A stretch of DNA of 64,000 nucleotides from Chalara sp. BL73 (GCA_918026815.1 CAKJVC010000098.1:62001-126000); one strand, 5' to 3'; shown: positions 45,943 to 59,289, numbered from the stretch's first letter. The notes: a model not told the origin generated them from the sequence alone. A program made the numbers and translations.

Positions 45943-48900
45943 TTTTTTTTGAGGATATTCCCAGGTGGGAAAGCGTCAATGACTATAGCTCTCGGCTCGG
46001 GTCGCAGGAAATTTTGAGCTCGTTGTAATAACGTGCTAAGTATGGGAAATTCTTCGATTGGCTGAGCGGTTACATCAAGCTTCCATTCTCAATGCCCTCG
46101 ATTGCTCAGATGTCATGTACGTTCCCGGCTCGAAATGCAGAGGGCCGTGCAGGTGAATATCTAGTTGTCTAGGGATTGGGACAAGATCCTGCGGGTACGC
46201 CAGTTTGCATTCTCATTAATCCATGAAGAACACGTATGAAAAGTGGTGTGGTATGAAGGTGGAAAATATGATGGATGTTCCGTTTGTCAGAGATTGATCA
46301 TCAACACATATAGAACTTGGGACGACAAGACGGTAGCTGCCGCAACTATAGCTGAGTAAAGGAGTCTATGATATGCTGCAAACCATCCTTTGCCAAAACA
46401 TGGAGCGTGAGGTGTTTAGGAGGCTGAAGAGAATCGAGGCCAGTATGATGAGGCAGGTGGCATTACTGGTCAGTGTACGAGCCAAGGATTGCAGTACCGG
46501 GCTACTTAGCCATCGATGATACTCGGTCAAAATTGAGGAATCTGACCGGTGGCCATGGACTGGACTATAGTTGGGCAGGGAAAGGGGGGGGGGGGGGCGG
46601 CGAATGCAGACAAAGAAAGAAAAGACGGGAAAATCGTGTTGATTGTCAGTGAGGAGAGGAAGAAGAGTTGGACTGGCGGAGATATTTCGTAAGGTTGAAG
46701 ACAGTACAGTACAGTGCAGTATTTGTGCAGTACACCGCCCGTGAAAGTGAGGGACGGGGGGGGGGGGGTGTGGGAGGAAACAGCCGTGCACCAGTGGCTG
46801 GGTGACTGGGTCGAGGAAAGTGGGTGGCATACAGGGGGTGACGGCACGGCAAGAAAAACATGCAAATTTCAGGTTAGAGCGACTTCTTGGTTTTCCTCAT
46901 CGCTTCCAGAGACCAGGAAATGAGCATCCTCGATACAAATAACCACCAATCATCGCCCTCGCGATGATTTACCCGAAATAGGCTGTATACAATGACTAAT
47001 ATATACCGGTTGATTATTGGTTGCCTCGGGGCATGCTCTACCAGCCTCTTGGACTCCGTTTTTTGAGGAGGAAATAGTACAGCTCAGTCCTGAGCCACCA
47101 TCACCACCACCTACGACAAAATCCTTCAATAAGAAGAACAGTGAACATCATGCCTACCGGAACAGAACATCTCCCACCACCCAGTTTGCGTCGGCTGTAA
47201 ATTCGATGTTTGTTCCCCCTAGGCGGTCCAAGTACTTCCCAGACCGTTATCCGATGCCATTCCAGCAATAAATTATTATCGTACGATTGCAAACCGCGGT
47301 ACAGCATCATCCCGACGATGATCATGATAGGCTACCCATACTACGGCAGTTCTATATTTTCTTTTCCGGAGCACGTCTGTCATTGGTCTGCAGGTGTTTG
47401 ACGATTCAGTGCTGTGCGACCTGAAGAGTGCTGCATCGAGATCTCCCAAAAGTCGCTGTCTGTGAGACAATCATCAGCTCTTTCTTTGTTCGTGAAACTT
47501 CGATCCGAGGATGCTGCTTCTCCCCAGGTTAGAGGCAATCCGTGCTGATAGACACAATATTCTGCCGTTTGGAGAAGTCTCAAAGACATTATCAAATGGA
47601 TATGCCAGCCCCTATTGGCTCAACTGGTGACAGTTATGATCGTCATTACATCAAGAGCTGCATCTCACGCCCAAAATGCTAACCGTACCTCGGATAACAG
47701 GCAAGCTATCCCAGTCAAGAGCAATCATCAAGTAGCAATTCAGGAATTCAGGATAGGCATCCGTACATCAATAAGGGCATTGCGACACCACTATCCGTAC
47801 CTACGGCCCGAGAGACTGGACACGAATGCAGAAGCCTACATAGCACCGCGAATAGATTCGAGGAGATTTGCTCATGATCACCATGCTGTGCAAGTCGACG
47901 ACAAATAATCATCTCAAGGCTTGAACTAAAGTGTAGCAATAACCAGGTGTCCAATTACCATGTTCATAAAGTAAGGAGGTGTAGTACTATTCATTTTCAA
48001 ACAGCTTCAAACACATGCAGGGCGACGCCTCTTCGAGACATCAGTTCTTTTCTTACACCTCTGCCGCTCAACTATCACACCGCAGAATGATGAAGTGGCA
48101 GGCAGGATGATTTCTTTTGATCCTCTCTGCACCTCTTGCTCAACCTCAGATGCATGACTGCTTGAGTCTAAAACAAATATGTTTCCACCAAAAATTTACA
48201 CATTACCTAACAATGCGAAGGCGTTCGGCGAAACAGTACAATCCTGGATTGTACATCGAGAAATTAAACAACATACCGCTTTTACCCAATCACGGGTGGC
48301 AGCTCTGGTCATGACCATGATCATCAGCATTTGTTTGCTTAGGAAACGAGTCATTTGTATGCAGCCCGTCGAACGCGCACAGTTCAACTACCGCCTGCAT
48401 CCTGCAAAGTCCATGTATGATCAAAATGACATAACCCGCGACCTATCGCTACTTCTGATAACTCTTTCCACTAGAGAAAAACACTGCATTTCGGCCAGCT
48501 TTCTAATTGTCTAATGATCCCTTTACCCGGCTACTGGTGCCAGGTATTGCTACGCCAGGAACAGTACTCGACACATGACCAATAGCCCAAACAATTGGAA
48601 ACAAGGCTATGAGACCACATGGTACATTCTTACAGTTCAAAACCGATGAAGCGTAACGGTTTAATGTCTACCGAGAGAACCACATCTGTCCTCAAATTTC
48701 TTCCCAAGGGAGTGCTTGCATTGATACAGCCCGTAAATCTAACTGCAGCTAGTGTCACAATTGACCCATAGCGTCCATAGTATTGCGTAGAGAAAATATT
48801 CGACGTCTGCCATTGTTCCTCCTGCTGTGTTACCAATATTCCTTTGTTGCACATTGGGATTTTTCAACACCTCCTGGTGGTCTCTTATGTGATCTTATCT

Positions 48901-50886
48901 AGCCGAGCCGTCGTCACTGGTGTAACCGTTGTGCCATATGAGTTTTGATCATTGGCAAGTGCTGGCAGCGATATGGAGTTACAAATGTATCTTGATTGGA
49001 GTGTTTATGGAGAGGTGAAGAATTTGGCATGATACATTCCGACCTCAAACGTAATTCCTTCAAGTGGGCATAATGTCTTTCAAGTCCAAATTAGATGTTG
49101 AGCTTGCTCTCCGCGCAGTTATCGAGCTTTGATATTGTTGCAAAGCTATTTCTACCTTCAATATATTTCTGTCTGCAGAATCTTTGGTGGCTGGAATCAT
49201 AGTCGGGATCTCGCATTGTACTTTCCAAGCCACTTATAAAGGGAGTGGCTTTCTCAAGTCGTTTACGACCTGTCAGATACATACTTGAGCTATAAAAAAA
49301 CTGTATGAGAATCCTTGTAGGAGATATGAGGACCTAAATCTCTCACGCAATTTGTGCGGCAAAGATTTTGCTATAACAGTATGTTTACATAGCGCAAATA
49401 GATCAGCTTTGGGCTTCGTCTTGTAAAAGCTATTATTCTATACCTCGATTATGCACTCTGAGCTATAGATTGAAAAGGCACTATCGAGACCTGCATGCAT
49501 AGTCTGCTGTTTCGTTAAAGAATCTTGTATGTATCATCACTTTGTTGCAGGCCATACAGTTTGACCAAGTATAGAATTTCTTGTGGGCGAATACCCCAAC
49601 AACGGACCAAAGTCTTACAAAATAGACTACTTTTTCTAAACATGCCGAAGGCTTCATCATACTAAGCAATAGTAAAAATTGGCCTTGTCATGTCCTTTGC
49701 AAGAACAATTCACCACCTTTCTCTTCTCTTCCATCACTTCTTAGACAATTTACAAGTACCCGTACCTCAAAGCTCAGCAGCCCTACATGTGCATAGTTTC
49801 TTAACGGGCCCAAAACTCCTAGGTGAAGGAGATTTATATCATTAGAAAATTTCTTTTCGTTGCCTGTTGGGACATTGACATATAACTCACCATCTATGCG
49901 CTAGCATAGCTTTCCAAAAGACACTAAAGTCCAACCAAGAGGCGCAATGTTTAAATTCTAGCCTTGTATCTTATTCATCTCATTATTCTCATCTAAAAGT
50001 TCGCCTCTCCTCTCTACTCATAAATTCGGCCCACTGTATAAAATGTCATGATCTCATAACCCAGTCGTAGAAAGCCTGCATGCGAAACAAGACGACAACT
50101 CCTAGACACTTGGAAAGCTCAACCTAGATCCAATATTTCTTGTTAAAGTATTTCCGCAAGCGCCTCCTCACTGGCGGAGAAAGTTCATTGAGGGGATGAA
50201 AGGTGGATACTTGACGGAGTTTCGCGACGGATGTCTTTATTGTCGAATCTACTTAGGAGGAAGCTTAGATGCCAGGAGTTGAAATCTGCTATTCTAAGCC
50301 GCGATACAGCCTGAAAAGGTGAACCAATCTGTAAGGTGTCGTATAGGATTTCGTCGAGTCTTCAAGGTTAACTCGGGAGACAATGAGATGCAAAAATCCA
50401 CTGCTATGGAGAGTAGAATCAGATCTGTTGTTCGACGTATAGAATTCGAGTATTTGCATGGGAGTTCCCTGATATATCCAGGATAGACGCGCAGTCTTTC
50501 CCTGGTAGAGAATTCTTGGTATTCAAATTTCACTTATGTTAATCAGCAGATCTACCAACTCGCTTCCAGTCCACCAAGATGTCTGAAACATCCTAAGCAT
50601 GAGATCTCGCCCGCAACTTCCTGTTTAAATTTCCGTTAACTGAACGTTTTTTAAATTGGGAACCCACTTATGCCATTGCAAAATCTCAAATTATGGATAT
50701 CATATTACAGAAAAAGAGTATCTAAATGCAAGACATCGTTTCAATACGAATCTATATCTTACACATATCCCTCTCAGACTCCGGGTACCTCCTTTCCATC
50801 CGCCTCACGGAAAAAAAAAAAACCACAATCAACAAGAAGCTCAAACAACTCGTAACGCAACGTCGACATCTACCAAGAGGCTAGGC
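45943..50886. other. Long intergenic region, poly-G runs, no supported gene
   Basis: Nearly 5 kb. It holds two long G runs (14 G at 46584-46597 and about 13 G near 46756-46768), which create low-complexity Pro/Gly frames on both strands (46366-46865). Short frames at 47017-47271 (plus), 48630-48854 (minus) and 49481-49669 (minus) read moderately like protein but have no start, splice or family support. The right half is AT-rich. Confidence 0.5.
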
Positions 50887-52288
50887 TTAAGCCGCAAGAC
50901 AAGTAGCCTGTTGGGCCTGGCACTGTGCAATGGTGGCACCGTTACCCCTTCCGCCATTAACGGCATCAGAGCATTGATTGTTTTGGATATCGCATGCACG
51001 CTGTTTCGCGGCGGCTTCGTTGACGAATGTGTTGCCGTTGACAGCGAAGGGCCGAGCCGCATCACCAGAGTCTGTAACGGCTGGGGCCTATGTCTTCTAT
51101 TAGCATAACATCTTGCTTCGGGACATGAAGAACTTACTGCGATGCCTGCAACGGCAGCTGCGTTGTTACCACCTGCATTGGCGTTGCCAGCATTGTTTCC
51201 CGCATTCGCGTTTCCAGCATTGTTATTGCCTGCGTTTGCATTACCAGCATTGTTATTGCCTGCGTTTGCATTACCAGCATTGTTGTTACCTGCGTTTGCA
51301 TTACCAGCATTGTTGTTACCTGCGTTTGCATTACCAGCATTGTTGTTACCTGCGTTTGCATTGCCAGCGTTGTTGTTGCCAGCATTGTTGTTGCCAGCAT
51401 TGTTGTTGCCAGCGTTGTTGTTACCTGCATTCGCGTTGCCTGCATTGTTATTGCCAGCGTTGTTGTTGTTGTTCCCAGCATTCGCAGCACCGACGGTGAA
51501 TTTTTGGCAGTCGTCTTGAGGACCGCGTTGGGCGACGGGCATAATGACCGGCTGATGGTTAGATGCCGAGGTCATACTGCATACTCTGTAGTTGCCAGCG
51601 GGCAAACCGCCCGTTACGGTTGCAGAAAGAAGACCATTTCCGTTTCCATCATCATTAATACCCTTGAAAAAGACAAACGTCTTTGGGTCAGGAGGGTTCG
51701 TAGGTGCAAGAGAGTTCCCCAAATCTTGGACACTGACGTGGGTGTGTCCAATGATGCGCCCTTGGCCGTCGAGATCCTGAGGAGCAGAGTAGTAAGTCTC
51801 TTGCGCATTGGTGAACGATCCGGCTGAAAGACCTGTGAGTTGGACTTGGATATCAAAGTCGGTGTTCGCTTCTAGATTGTCCGCTACGGAGGGGTTGACA
51901 ATGATGGCAGATATCATGTTGTTGGTGGATGGAATCTTGCCCATAACGATACCATTGCAAGATCCACCCTGGACCTGAAGACCGTTGGTCAATGTTTCGC
52001 CTGCGCAGAAGTTGATAAAGTTGCCCTCGTCTCTATGCAATAATTAGCCCTCATTCTATTCAAGGCTTTGAACACATACGTTGCTGATACTGATTGTCCG
52101 TCGACTGGAGGATCCTGACCACCATTCTGACTTCCTGTTTGTACTGCGTTTTCGGCTAAGCAGGTTGCGTCCGCTTGCCGACGTACCACTCTGTCTGGAA
52201 CGAGATCTCGTAGTTGTTGCTTCTTGAAAGCCAAACCCTCGGCAAGTGCCGCCACGGACAGTACGACGTATGACCCTTTGAATAACAT
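50887..52288 (-). CDS. Secreted protein with Asn/Gly/Ala repeats and Cys-containing tail
   Basis: 434 aa in three exons: 52288-52080, 52032-51138 and 51087-50887. Residues 1-20 form a signal peptide, and VVRRQ at 34-38 looks like a Kex2 site. The central domain (about 60-240) belongs to a widespread, uncharacterised family of secreted fungal proteins: FINFCAGETLTNGLQVQGGS, MGKIPSTNNMIS, GRIIGHTHVSVQDLG and MPVAQRGPQDDCQKF. A tandem repeat of NAGNNNAGNA type follows (about 245-355). Intron 2 (50 bp, GTAAGT to ACATAG) then leads to a conserved C-terminal domain: NGNTFVNEAAAKQRACDIQN, then QCSDAVNGG, and CQAQQATCLAA at the end. Without this splice the frame gives an unrelated Arg-rich tail, so the splice matters. 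A cell-wall or extracellular role is likely. The molecular function is unknown. Confidence 0.82.
51180..51470 (-). repeat. Coding minisatellite (30-bp and 15-bp units) in the secreted-protein gene
   Basis: Units of 30 bases encode 10 residues of the Asn/Gly/Ala repeat. Three consecutive units at 51271-51360 are identical. The neighbours at 51211-51270 differ by TTATTGCC in place of TTGTTACC, and the 51361-51420 part is built of 15-base half units. All lengths are multiples of three, so copy-number change keeps the frame. Both antisense frames are also open here, as expected for a stop-free repeat. Confidence 0.9.
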
Positions 52289-54590
52289 TTTTGCAGTTGA
52301 AAAGGGGAACTAAGATATAAAATAATGCACCAGGCGTCAAGTTTAGAATAGAAGATCCAAGATGATGGAAGAAAGTAGTTGGAAAGACGAACAAATAAAG
52401 AACGACAATAAGGACTCAGTCCAAAAGAATGTAAAGGTCAAATGTCAAGAATGAAAGGAAGTGCAAAATGCAGATGGGGTGGGCTCCCTCTAATATTTCA
52501 TGCGGGAATTGTGCAGCGTAGGGCCGACTTCAAACAGAGCGCATGGAGTGGACCCAGTTGTGGCTGGAAACGGGGACACTAAGAGGAGCCTCAAACTGGA
52601 GATCTTGGGACTTGGCACACTGTATACTTCAGACGACCATCCAGATGGATCCGAGCCCAGCCCCTGAGCCCATTGCTGGACTAGTCTGCGAGCAACAGAC
52701 CAAGATCGGGCAACCCGTTTCAAATCCTCATCATCATTTTCGCCGTTGTTATTGTTGTGTATAGCGGAAAGAAAATTCTGCGGGACCCGGCCATGATGGA
52801 CAAAGAGAAACTGCAACTGCTGCTGTACTCCTGAGGATGGGAAGCTCAAGGGCCGCCTCAGGCGGACGTGGGCTAGAGGTTTCGCGGTGCAGGGCACATG
52901 GTTGGCGCACTTCAAAAAGCGGTCATCTGACTGGTTGAAGCGAGATCTGAAAAAAAGCTTGTGCCTCGGATCGGATGATATTCTGGGCATTTGGGGTTTC
53001 ATGCGTCTCATGAATTCATGGTTGTGATGAAAGTTGGCCAGGTTGGGATGTCTCCTGTCTCATGTCGATACGATTAAGCGCCGTTAGCCGCCCGGCCCGA
53101 GAGAATTAGACGCGCTAATCCCTCCTCCACCGCCAGTACTACTGTGTTACTGTACTACTACTGTACACCGTACACTAACTTTCCCACTACTTATCACCGT
53201 TTTCTGTCTACAGCAGGTACAGTACCGCAGTAGCTTGTTAATAAGCCTGTAAGCTTGTCTAGTGGGCCTATAGTATGGGGCATGGGATGGGACGTGGTTG
53301 GGTTACATTGATTCCTTTTACGGTGTTTACCCTCCACTGATATTCTCAGCAGCAGCATCAGGGGCAGAGCCAGAGCCTTCCTCTACAGAGTGCGTCTGAA
53401 ATCGCAAACCGCGGCCGAAGGTCAACTCCTCTACTATTACTCCAAGCCCATTTTCATATGTTCTCGATGATCATCAAAACAACCCGCCACAACGATACTT
53501 ATCGCCGGTTATCAACCATCCGATGGCGACAACGCGCTGCTCCATAGGATTTTCCATGGCAGAAAATCGCATCGTGCTCATCATACAGTCATTTATGAAC
53601 GCTTTATCCACTCTTCCCTTTTTGTTCTTGCGAGAGTTGAGACGAGAGATTCGCGAAGCGATGATGTCGCCCCTTGCTTGTCTCAGCCACAATTTTAAAA
53701 CATCGTCTGTTTTGCTCGGAAATTGCTTACACCTACAACACTTCGTTTTCGCGCACAGTAAGACAAAATCCTCTACGCATTGATGTTTCTTGTGTCGTTG
53801 GACTGGGCTTACGTGAGTGACTTGGCTATCAGCAAAACTATTTTCTGCTTTCCCGGCTGGCAATCACACTCACGCCCCTAGTCTTCCCACTCCCTCGGGA
53901 GCCTTGGCTGTAAACCTCATCTTAAAGTATATTACTTCTGAACTCGCACACCTCAAGTTTCCCTATGCAAACGTTCTAAATCCCTTCACCACTGTAGGTT
54001 CCGATGCCTGTGATGCTATACGGTCTTGATGCCATCACCGTCACTCCTCATCAAATGTGTATAATATAGCACTCCAGGGCAGATCGCCTGTGGCGGGTTA
54101 CCAAAGTTCAATCTGCTCTTTACGCCTAATAATGGGCTCTCCGATTCATGCATCTGTACATCCGCAACTCTGTGCAACACCATCTCTAAAATTCGGCTCG
54201 GCGCGCTATCGTTCATGCATGATTCCAACTACAAGATCAGGCTTTTGGATCTGACGATGATCAATGCATCAACCACACTTACAAACACAAGTTAGTGATA
54301 ACGTCAAGATATACTGTTATTCTTTTGACACCGGATTGTTGCTCAGTAGGACTACTACAAGCAGCAATATTATCTGGCACTCCAGGCCGCAAGTGAGATT
54401 TCGAGAGAGGAACGGCTACGGTAGGTTTCAAAAGCCATCAAAGAGCGATCCTAATGTTAGATATCTAAATGCCTATAAAAATTAGGACGGGAATTTAGGT
54501 CGCTGAATTGAATTCTGTCTTCATTCCTAAAGAAAAGCATGCTAACATTTACAGGTTTCTACGCTGAAGATGTGAACCCCGTGAATCTGG
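52289..54590. other. Intergenic region, no supported gene
   Basis: Includes the promoter of the secreted-protein gene. Frames at 52490-53011 and 53474-53863 (minus) show no motif. Near 53140-53180 a TACTAC-rich low-complexity stretch occurs. Confidence 0.55.
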
Positions 54591-55940
54591 TCAACCTCTC
54601 TCGTTCCCTTCAGCTGAAGCACGAGAACCTGGTCTTTGATCTCGTTCTCCTCGCGGGCTAGGAACTCCGTTGACGCCAACATTGTGCCTTCCCTCGGACT
54701 GATGCCCTTCTCCTTGTGGCCTAGCTGATGTCATTCTTGGAGAGCGTGCCGGTCGAGAGGAAGGCAGTCCTGATGCTTCTCGAAAGCGGTTCTGTGCTCG
54801 TGGACTAGCGGACCTTCCACTCCCCATCTCTGGGCGATTCTGGTAGCCTGGGGGATATCCGTTTGGTTGTGCATACTCATTTTCTAGTGGGAATTCATTC
54901 GCTCCGGGAAATACATATCTTAGCGGAAACGAAGGTCGGCCCACTCTTGGACTTGCATACCTCGGAAGTCTCTCGCCTCGAACGCCTAGGTTATTCTGAG
55001 GACCGGGATGTTGGCTTGGTGCTCTTGACCCGAAGTTTCCTCCCAATGGACTTCCTCCCATTTCATTCAATCCAGCGAATCTACCTCCTGGGTATGCAGG
55101 CGGTAAGTCCTGCGGCTGCGGACCCGGAATTCCTCCAAGTTCGTCCAAGCCATAAAAGCCATCTTCTGGACCGAACAAATTGCGCCCCTGGGGACCAAAG
55201 AGCCTCCCAAATGGGCGTCTTCCAGGATTCAATGGATCAGAACCAAGAGGATCGAGCCTCGAATCTACGAGCTGATTATCCCGCAGCTGACTTCCTCTCT
55301 TTGACTCCGTAAAGAGATTTCTAGGCATCTTACGAATATCCGGCCATCGACGAATGTCGAGCCATCGATCCTTGTTCCTAGGCCCATAGGCTCCTTCCGT
55401 ATGACTGTCGCTATCAACCGGGCCAGTATATCTTAGCCTTCTTCGTCGTATTGTCGGTCTATCGTCGATATCGCTTGAATCACACTTCTTTCGCTGACGC
55501 TTAACAACGATAGCTACAGTCAAAATGATCAGTGCTATGACAAGCAACCCACAAATGACACCTATTGTGATGATTGCGTTTGTGCTTATCTTCCCTTCGG
55601 AAGCGATGCCTTCAGTGACAGTACTTGTTACAGTATTTGTCACGGACATAGAAGGAGGAACGACTACAGTGGGATGGCCTGGAGTAGTAGCTATGTTCGG
55701 GCCATTTGCGACCTGATCTCCATTGATTATACAACTTCCAAAGCAGTCAGCCATTGCTCTTGGATATTCAACGCTGAATCTCGAGAGTCCCTGAAATTGA
55801 CGTGTAGCATAGGAAACATTCCCGCGTGCTCGATTTCTCTGCCACCCCGGCTCTAATAGTAAGACACGGGAGCTTTGTATTGCGCAAACGTCTACTAAAG
55901 GAAGGAAACGGACTAATATAATGGTCGTTTGGAGAAGCAA
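54591..55940 (-). CDS. Single-pass membrane protein of unknown function (449 aa)
   Basis: Single exon. An N-terminal hydrophobic stretch (LLQTTIILVRFLPLVDVCA) suggests a signal peptide. A short extracellular part of about 95 residues follows, with two Cys near 66 and 70 and a Thr/Val-rich stalk (SVTNTVTSTVTEGI). One membrane helix lies at about 121-146 (IITIGVICGLLVIALIILTV), then a basic stop-transfer KRQRKK. The long tail (about 300 residues) is rich in Arg, Gly, Pro and Asn and probably disordered. Layout resembles Mid2/WSC-type sensors in outline, but no defining domain is seen. It is followed upstream by two more single-pass genes on the same strand. Confidence 0.65.
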   Translation of the reverse strand: MLLQTTIILVRFLPLVDVCAIQSSRVLLLEPGWQRNRARGNVSYATRQFQGLSRFSVEYPRAMADCFGSCIINGDQVANGPNIATTPGHPTVVVPPSMSVTNTVTSTVTEGIASEGKISTNAIITIGVICGLLVIALIILTVAIVVKRQRKKCDSSDIDDRPTIRRRRLRYTGPVDSDSHTEGAYGPRNKDRWLDIRRWPDIRKMPRNLFTESKRGSQLRDNQLVDSRLDPLGSDPLNPGRRPFGRLFGPQGRNLFGPEDGFYGLDELGGIPGPQPQDLPPAYPGGRFAGLNEMGGSPLGGNFGSRAPSQHPGPQNNLGVRGERLPRYASPRVGRPSFPLRYVFPGANEFPLENEYAQPNGYPPGYQNRPEMGSGRSASPRAQNRFREASGLPSSRPARSPRMTSARPQGEGHQSEGRHNVGVNGVPSPRGERDQRPGSRASAEGNERG

Positions 55941-56735
55941 TGACCCAAGGACACTTGTACAGCAAACACTGAGGTGTTACCCACCGCTTACTCGCATTTA
56001 AAGAGAACCATAAAATCTCGTACTCACAGGCTGCGCGTTAGCAAGCCGTAAAGCCTTCCAGAGAAGGTCTAATTCCAAGAATAGCATTTTTCAAGAACAA
56101 AAGAATGAAAGAATATGAAACTGAAGCAAGAGATGTATATTTCTCACAGCGTCAAAGCATAGAATTCAGTATCAAGTAACACAGCATACTGTGCACCGTA
56201 ATATGCGAACTTCTACTCGAGATTCAATAATTGTTCTCGGTTATGCAGCTCCGCGTCAGTGTTTTTGCCATCCATATTGTACAACGTTCTTGTTACTGTG
56301 GACAACAAATCACAGCTGATCCTGTTTGGAATACCCTGTGACATCAAGCTCTTCCATTCCCAACATCGAGCGCTGGAAAGCCTTGTCAAACTGCACTATC
56401 CTAGCGCTAGCCTCAATCCTCTATCAAAGGCCCCGACAAGGCATCAATGAGTTGTTCATGGTTGCGTTCAGGCTGATTGGGAGTAGGTATCAATGAGACC
56501 TGGGTACGGAACGCAACACGATTGGACAGTTTACGGTTGTTCGTTGCTTCTATCCTCCCTTCATTCTTGCGTCTTAGATACCAATCAATCCCTTCCACCT
56601 GGTTATGAGTCTGCTGGTTTGATATACTCGCTCTGCGGACACGAAGCTGTGGTAAGTCTACTTCTTGGCCTGACTGTTGCCTGTATAGAGTCAGAACCTA
56701 TCACAATATGACTATCTCTCAACTAGACTCCCTAT
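55941..56735. other. Spacer between membrane-protein genes
   Basis: No supported gene. Short open frames only. Confidence 0.6.
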
Positions 56736-58578
56736 CTAGCAGAGCAGTAAGGGAGATAAATACCTGTCTTCACTGTTTTGTCTCTTTTTATATATGGCTG
56801 AAAGACCCTCTTGTGTTTTGTCTGCCTCTTGATGGCGGCCAGCGATTAGTGGATATTCTCTTGACTTGGTGTGTGTAACTCCTTCACATAGTTGACTGTG
56901 ACGCATTGTGTGCTCTATTGGTGATGTTCTGCTTGCTGGGCTTGAAGTTTGCGAAGGCAACCATTTGGCATTTCCTCTTCCTTTGTTTGTGAAGATATTT
57001 TGACGTACAACCTCATCACTAGATGTCTCAGATCCAGGTGATCTACCTCCACTCATTAAATGTACTGGCGCTTCGGTACTATGTTTTTTCAGTACTCCTT
57101 CCATAGCTCTTGCTCACAGATACGCACCTCACATAGCGTGGGTCACGACTCTGTTCTCTTTCTCTTTCTCTTTGTCTTTCCCTTATTGCGGGTTCTAGAG
57201 ATGAACTACCATCTCTTTATTAAAAACTCACTACTGTCACATCGCAAAGCTCTTACCTCTTCAATCGCCGTCTTTGGGTCTGCTTGGGTCCCTTATGAAA
57301 TTGTTCCCATCCCGCCTTGGGTTCTCGCCCGAAATTGACAAAGTCAGGAAGAAATGGTAGCATCATTAACCAAGGACCCCAATCTCTTCTCTTTTTATTT
57401 GCCTTTGTCTTCTTCTTTATTCGATGACCTAGTGAACGACTAAAACTGGTCAGTGATTATGATATATTTTTTCGATCTGCGCCAACAAACTGACTCTCTA
57501 GAACGACTTGCTTGCTGTTTTGCAATAACTAGTCGCGGACTCTCCCTGGCTCTCCCATGTCTAGAACGACGGTGTACATTAAGATGTGTACTCTTGGCAC
57601 GAATTCCTCTTCCGGCTCTAGGTTGACCGTCACCTGCTTCACGCAGCGGAGGAGGCATCACAAAGGTTTCTGAATTTCTTGAACCACCAGCCATGCCATT
57701 TCTCTGGAATTTCACAGGCCGTGAACGACCGTTCGAATCCTGAGGATTTCTAGGCTCAAACACGAAAAATCCTGCCGGACCTGTAGCGCTGCTCACACGA
57801 ACTCCTGGCCGCCTTGGACGCGGAGTGCTTGGCCTTGCTCTAAAGTTTACAGTAGGGAGGTTCCTGGAAGAATTACTGGAAGTACTTGGTGAACGGAAAG
57901 ACCGCAACTCAAACAGTTGACTCTCTAGATCTACACACATCTTGTTAGCCCTTTCCCATGAAAGTTTCGCCGCAGCTATGAAGCAGTATTACAACCACGC
58001 CAAAGAAGGAATTCCTTTAATCCTTACTCCTCCCGCTCCATCACGAATTTTCTATCATGGGAGGCAGATATAAAGAACAACTCACCCCTCATTCGTTGCC
58101 TCCTCGCCATCTTTCTACGCTTCTTGGCCAGATTTACTCTACATCCCGGACATCCCAATGACCACCACACCAAGATCAAAACCGTAATTCCCACCAGCAC
58201 GATGGCGGCTGTGACGCCAGCAATCGCGCTTGGTGCCCAGCAACGCCATGCTGAACACTCTCTTCCGTCCTTAACAATCACATCCACAACCTTGTAATTC
58301 TGCGACAAGGCAGTAATCTCCGAGGGAGGTACTTGGCTCTGAGCTGCGGATGTGAAAGCCTCGTTGTTGGAGTTGACGACTATGCCGATGATTTCTGTGC
58401 GAGTTGAGACGGATTGGGTGGTGGAGACCGGCGAGGGGTTGGAGAGGGAGGCAATTGCTGGCCAAGGGAAGTGGAGCGTGACTTGTGGTTGGTCGCGGGC
58501 AACTGTGAGAGTTGTGGTGAAGGTTTGGTGGGTGGTTGATGCGTATGTGTGTTTCGATAGTTGGTTTGGCGATGCCAT
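56736..58578 (-). CDS. Single-pass membrane protein of unknown function, five exons (about 503 aa)
   Basis: Exons 58578-58086, 57930-57491, about 57414-57257, 57205-57128 and 57078-56736 give an open frame of 1,512 bases. Exon 1 starts MASPNQLSKHTYASTTHQTF, with a Thr/Ser-rich extracellular part and a membrane helix at about 117-141 (AAIVLVGITVLILVWW), then CPGC and a basic KKRRKMARRQR. Later exons read RPSTPRPRRPGVRVSS, then PFLPDFVNFGREPKAGWEQF, a short RERERE repeat, and TEAPVHLMSGGRSPGSETSS. Introns 1, 3 and 4 have clear sites. Intron 2 (GTTTGT donor, 57490 to about 57415) is the least certain. No signal peptide is obvious, and the helix may act as an anchor. Family unknown. Confidence 0.6.
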
Positions 58579-59289
58579 CTTGATCTCAAACAGCTTGAAA
58601 CATATGCGAGCTATTGTTCCGTTTGCGCTATGTCGATCTTATATTGAATAGGAGATCGCTGATGTCTGGTGTTGTGAAAAGCAAACCGATGGAGTTGCTT
58701 TCAGTCGCCGGTCTACTGTTTACTGGAGGTTGATAACGCCGCCTTATGCTCAAACCATATGGACTAGAGCCTGCCTTTTAGGCCTTGCTACCTTACTACC
58801 TTGTGAAAGATCTCTCTGAGAAGTTATATTTTGCATTAAAGGTGACTTCTACGATTGAGAACTGATAACTATTAACGTGTTCCGCCATTATCCATCTCGT
58901 CATCCCCTCCTTGTTAGACATAACGGAGCTGATTTTAATTAGGAATGAATCCAGTAGTCTGGGTATTCCACAAATTTGCAGCAACCACCTAGAAACTCAC
59001 ATTATTACACAAAGAAACATAGGGGGGAACTAGCCAACATTAGAGAATATAACTCTTCAGTGGTATAATTGGTGGTGACTTTAAGATAGACATTGTCACC
59101 AAACGAACTAACTTAATATCAGTTGACCAGGCGCAAGACACTCAACAGGTCTCATCATATTCTCCAGACAACTCCGCTGCCATATTACCATCTGGAACTC
59201 ATCTCCAGTTGGAACAATCCACACACTCCGTCCCAGCCTCCGACACACCATACACGCCTATTTCCTCTCAATTGGAAATAGATCTCCAT
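58579..59289. other. Spacer, no supported gene
   Basis: Promoter of the preceding minus-strand gene and 3' flank of the small membrane-protein gene. Only short frames. Confidence 0.6.

Noticed and set aside
46366..46865. Pro-rich frames on minus
   Set aside because: They arise from poly-G runs read on the opposite strand.
51113..51519. Cys- or Ala/Leu-rich frames antisense to the repeat of the secreted protein
   Set aside because: They are shadows of a stop-free tandem repeat. The minus-strand gene has signal peptide, conserved domain and introns.
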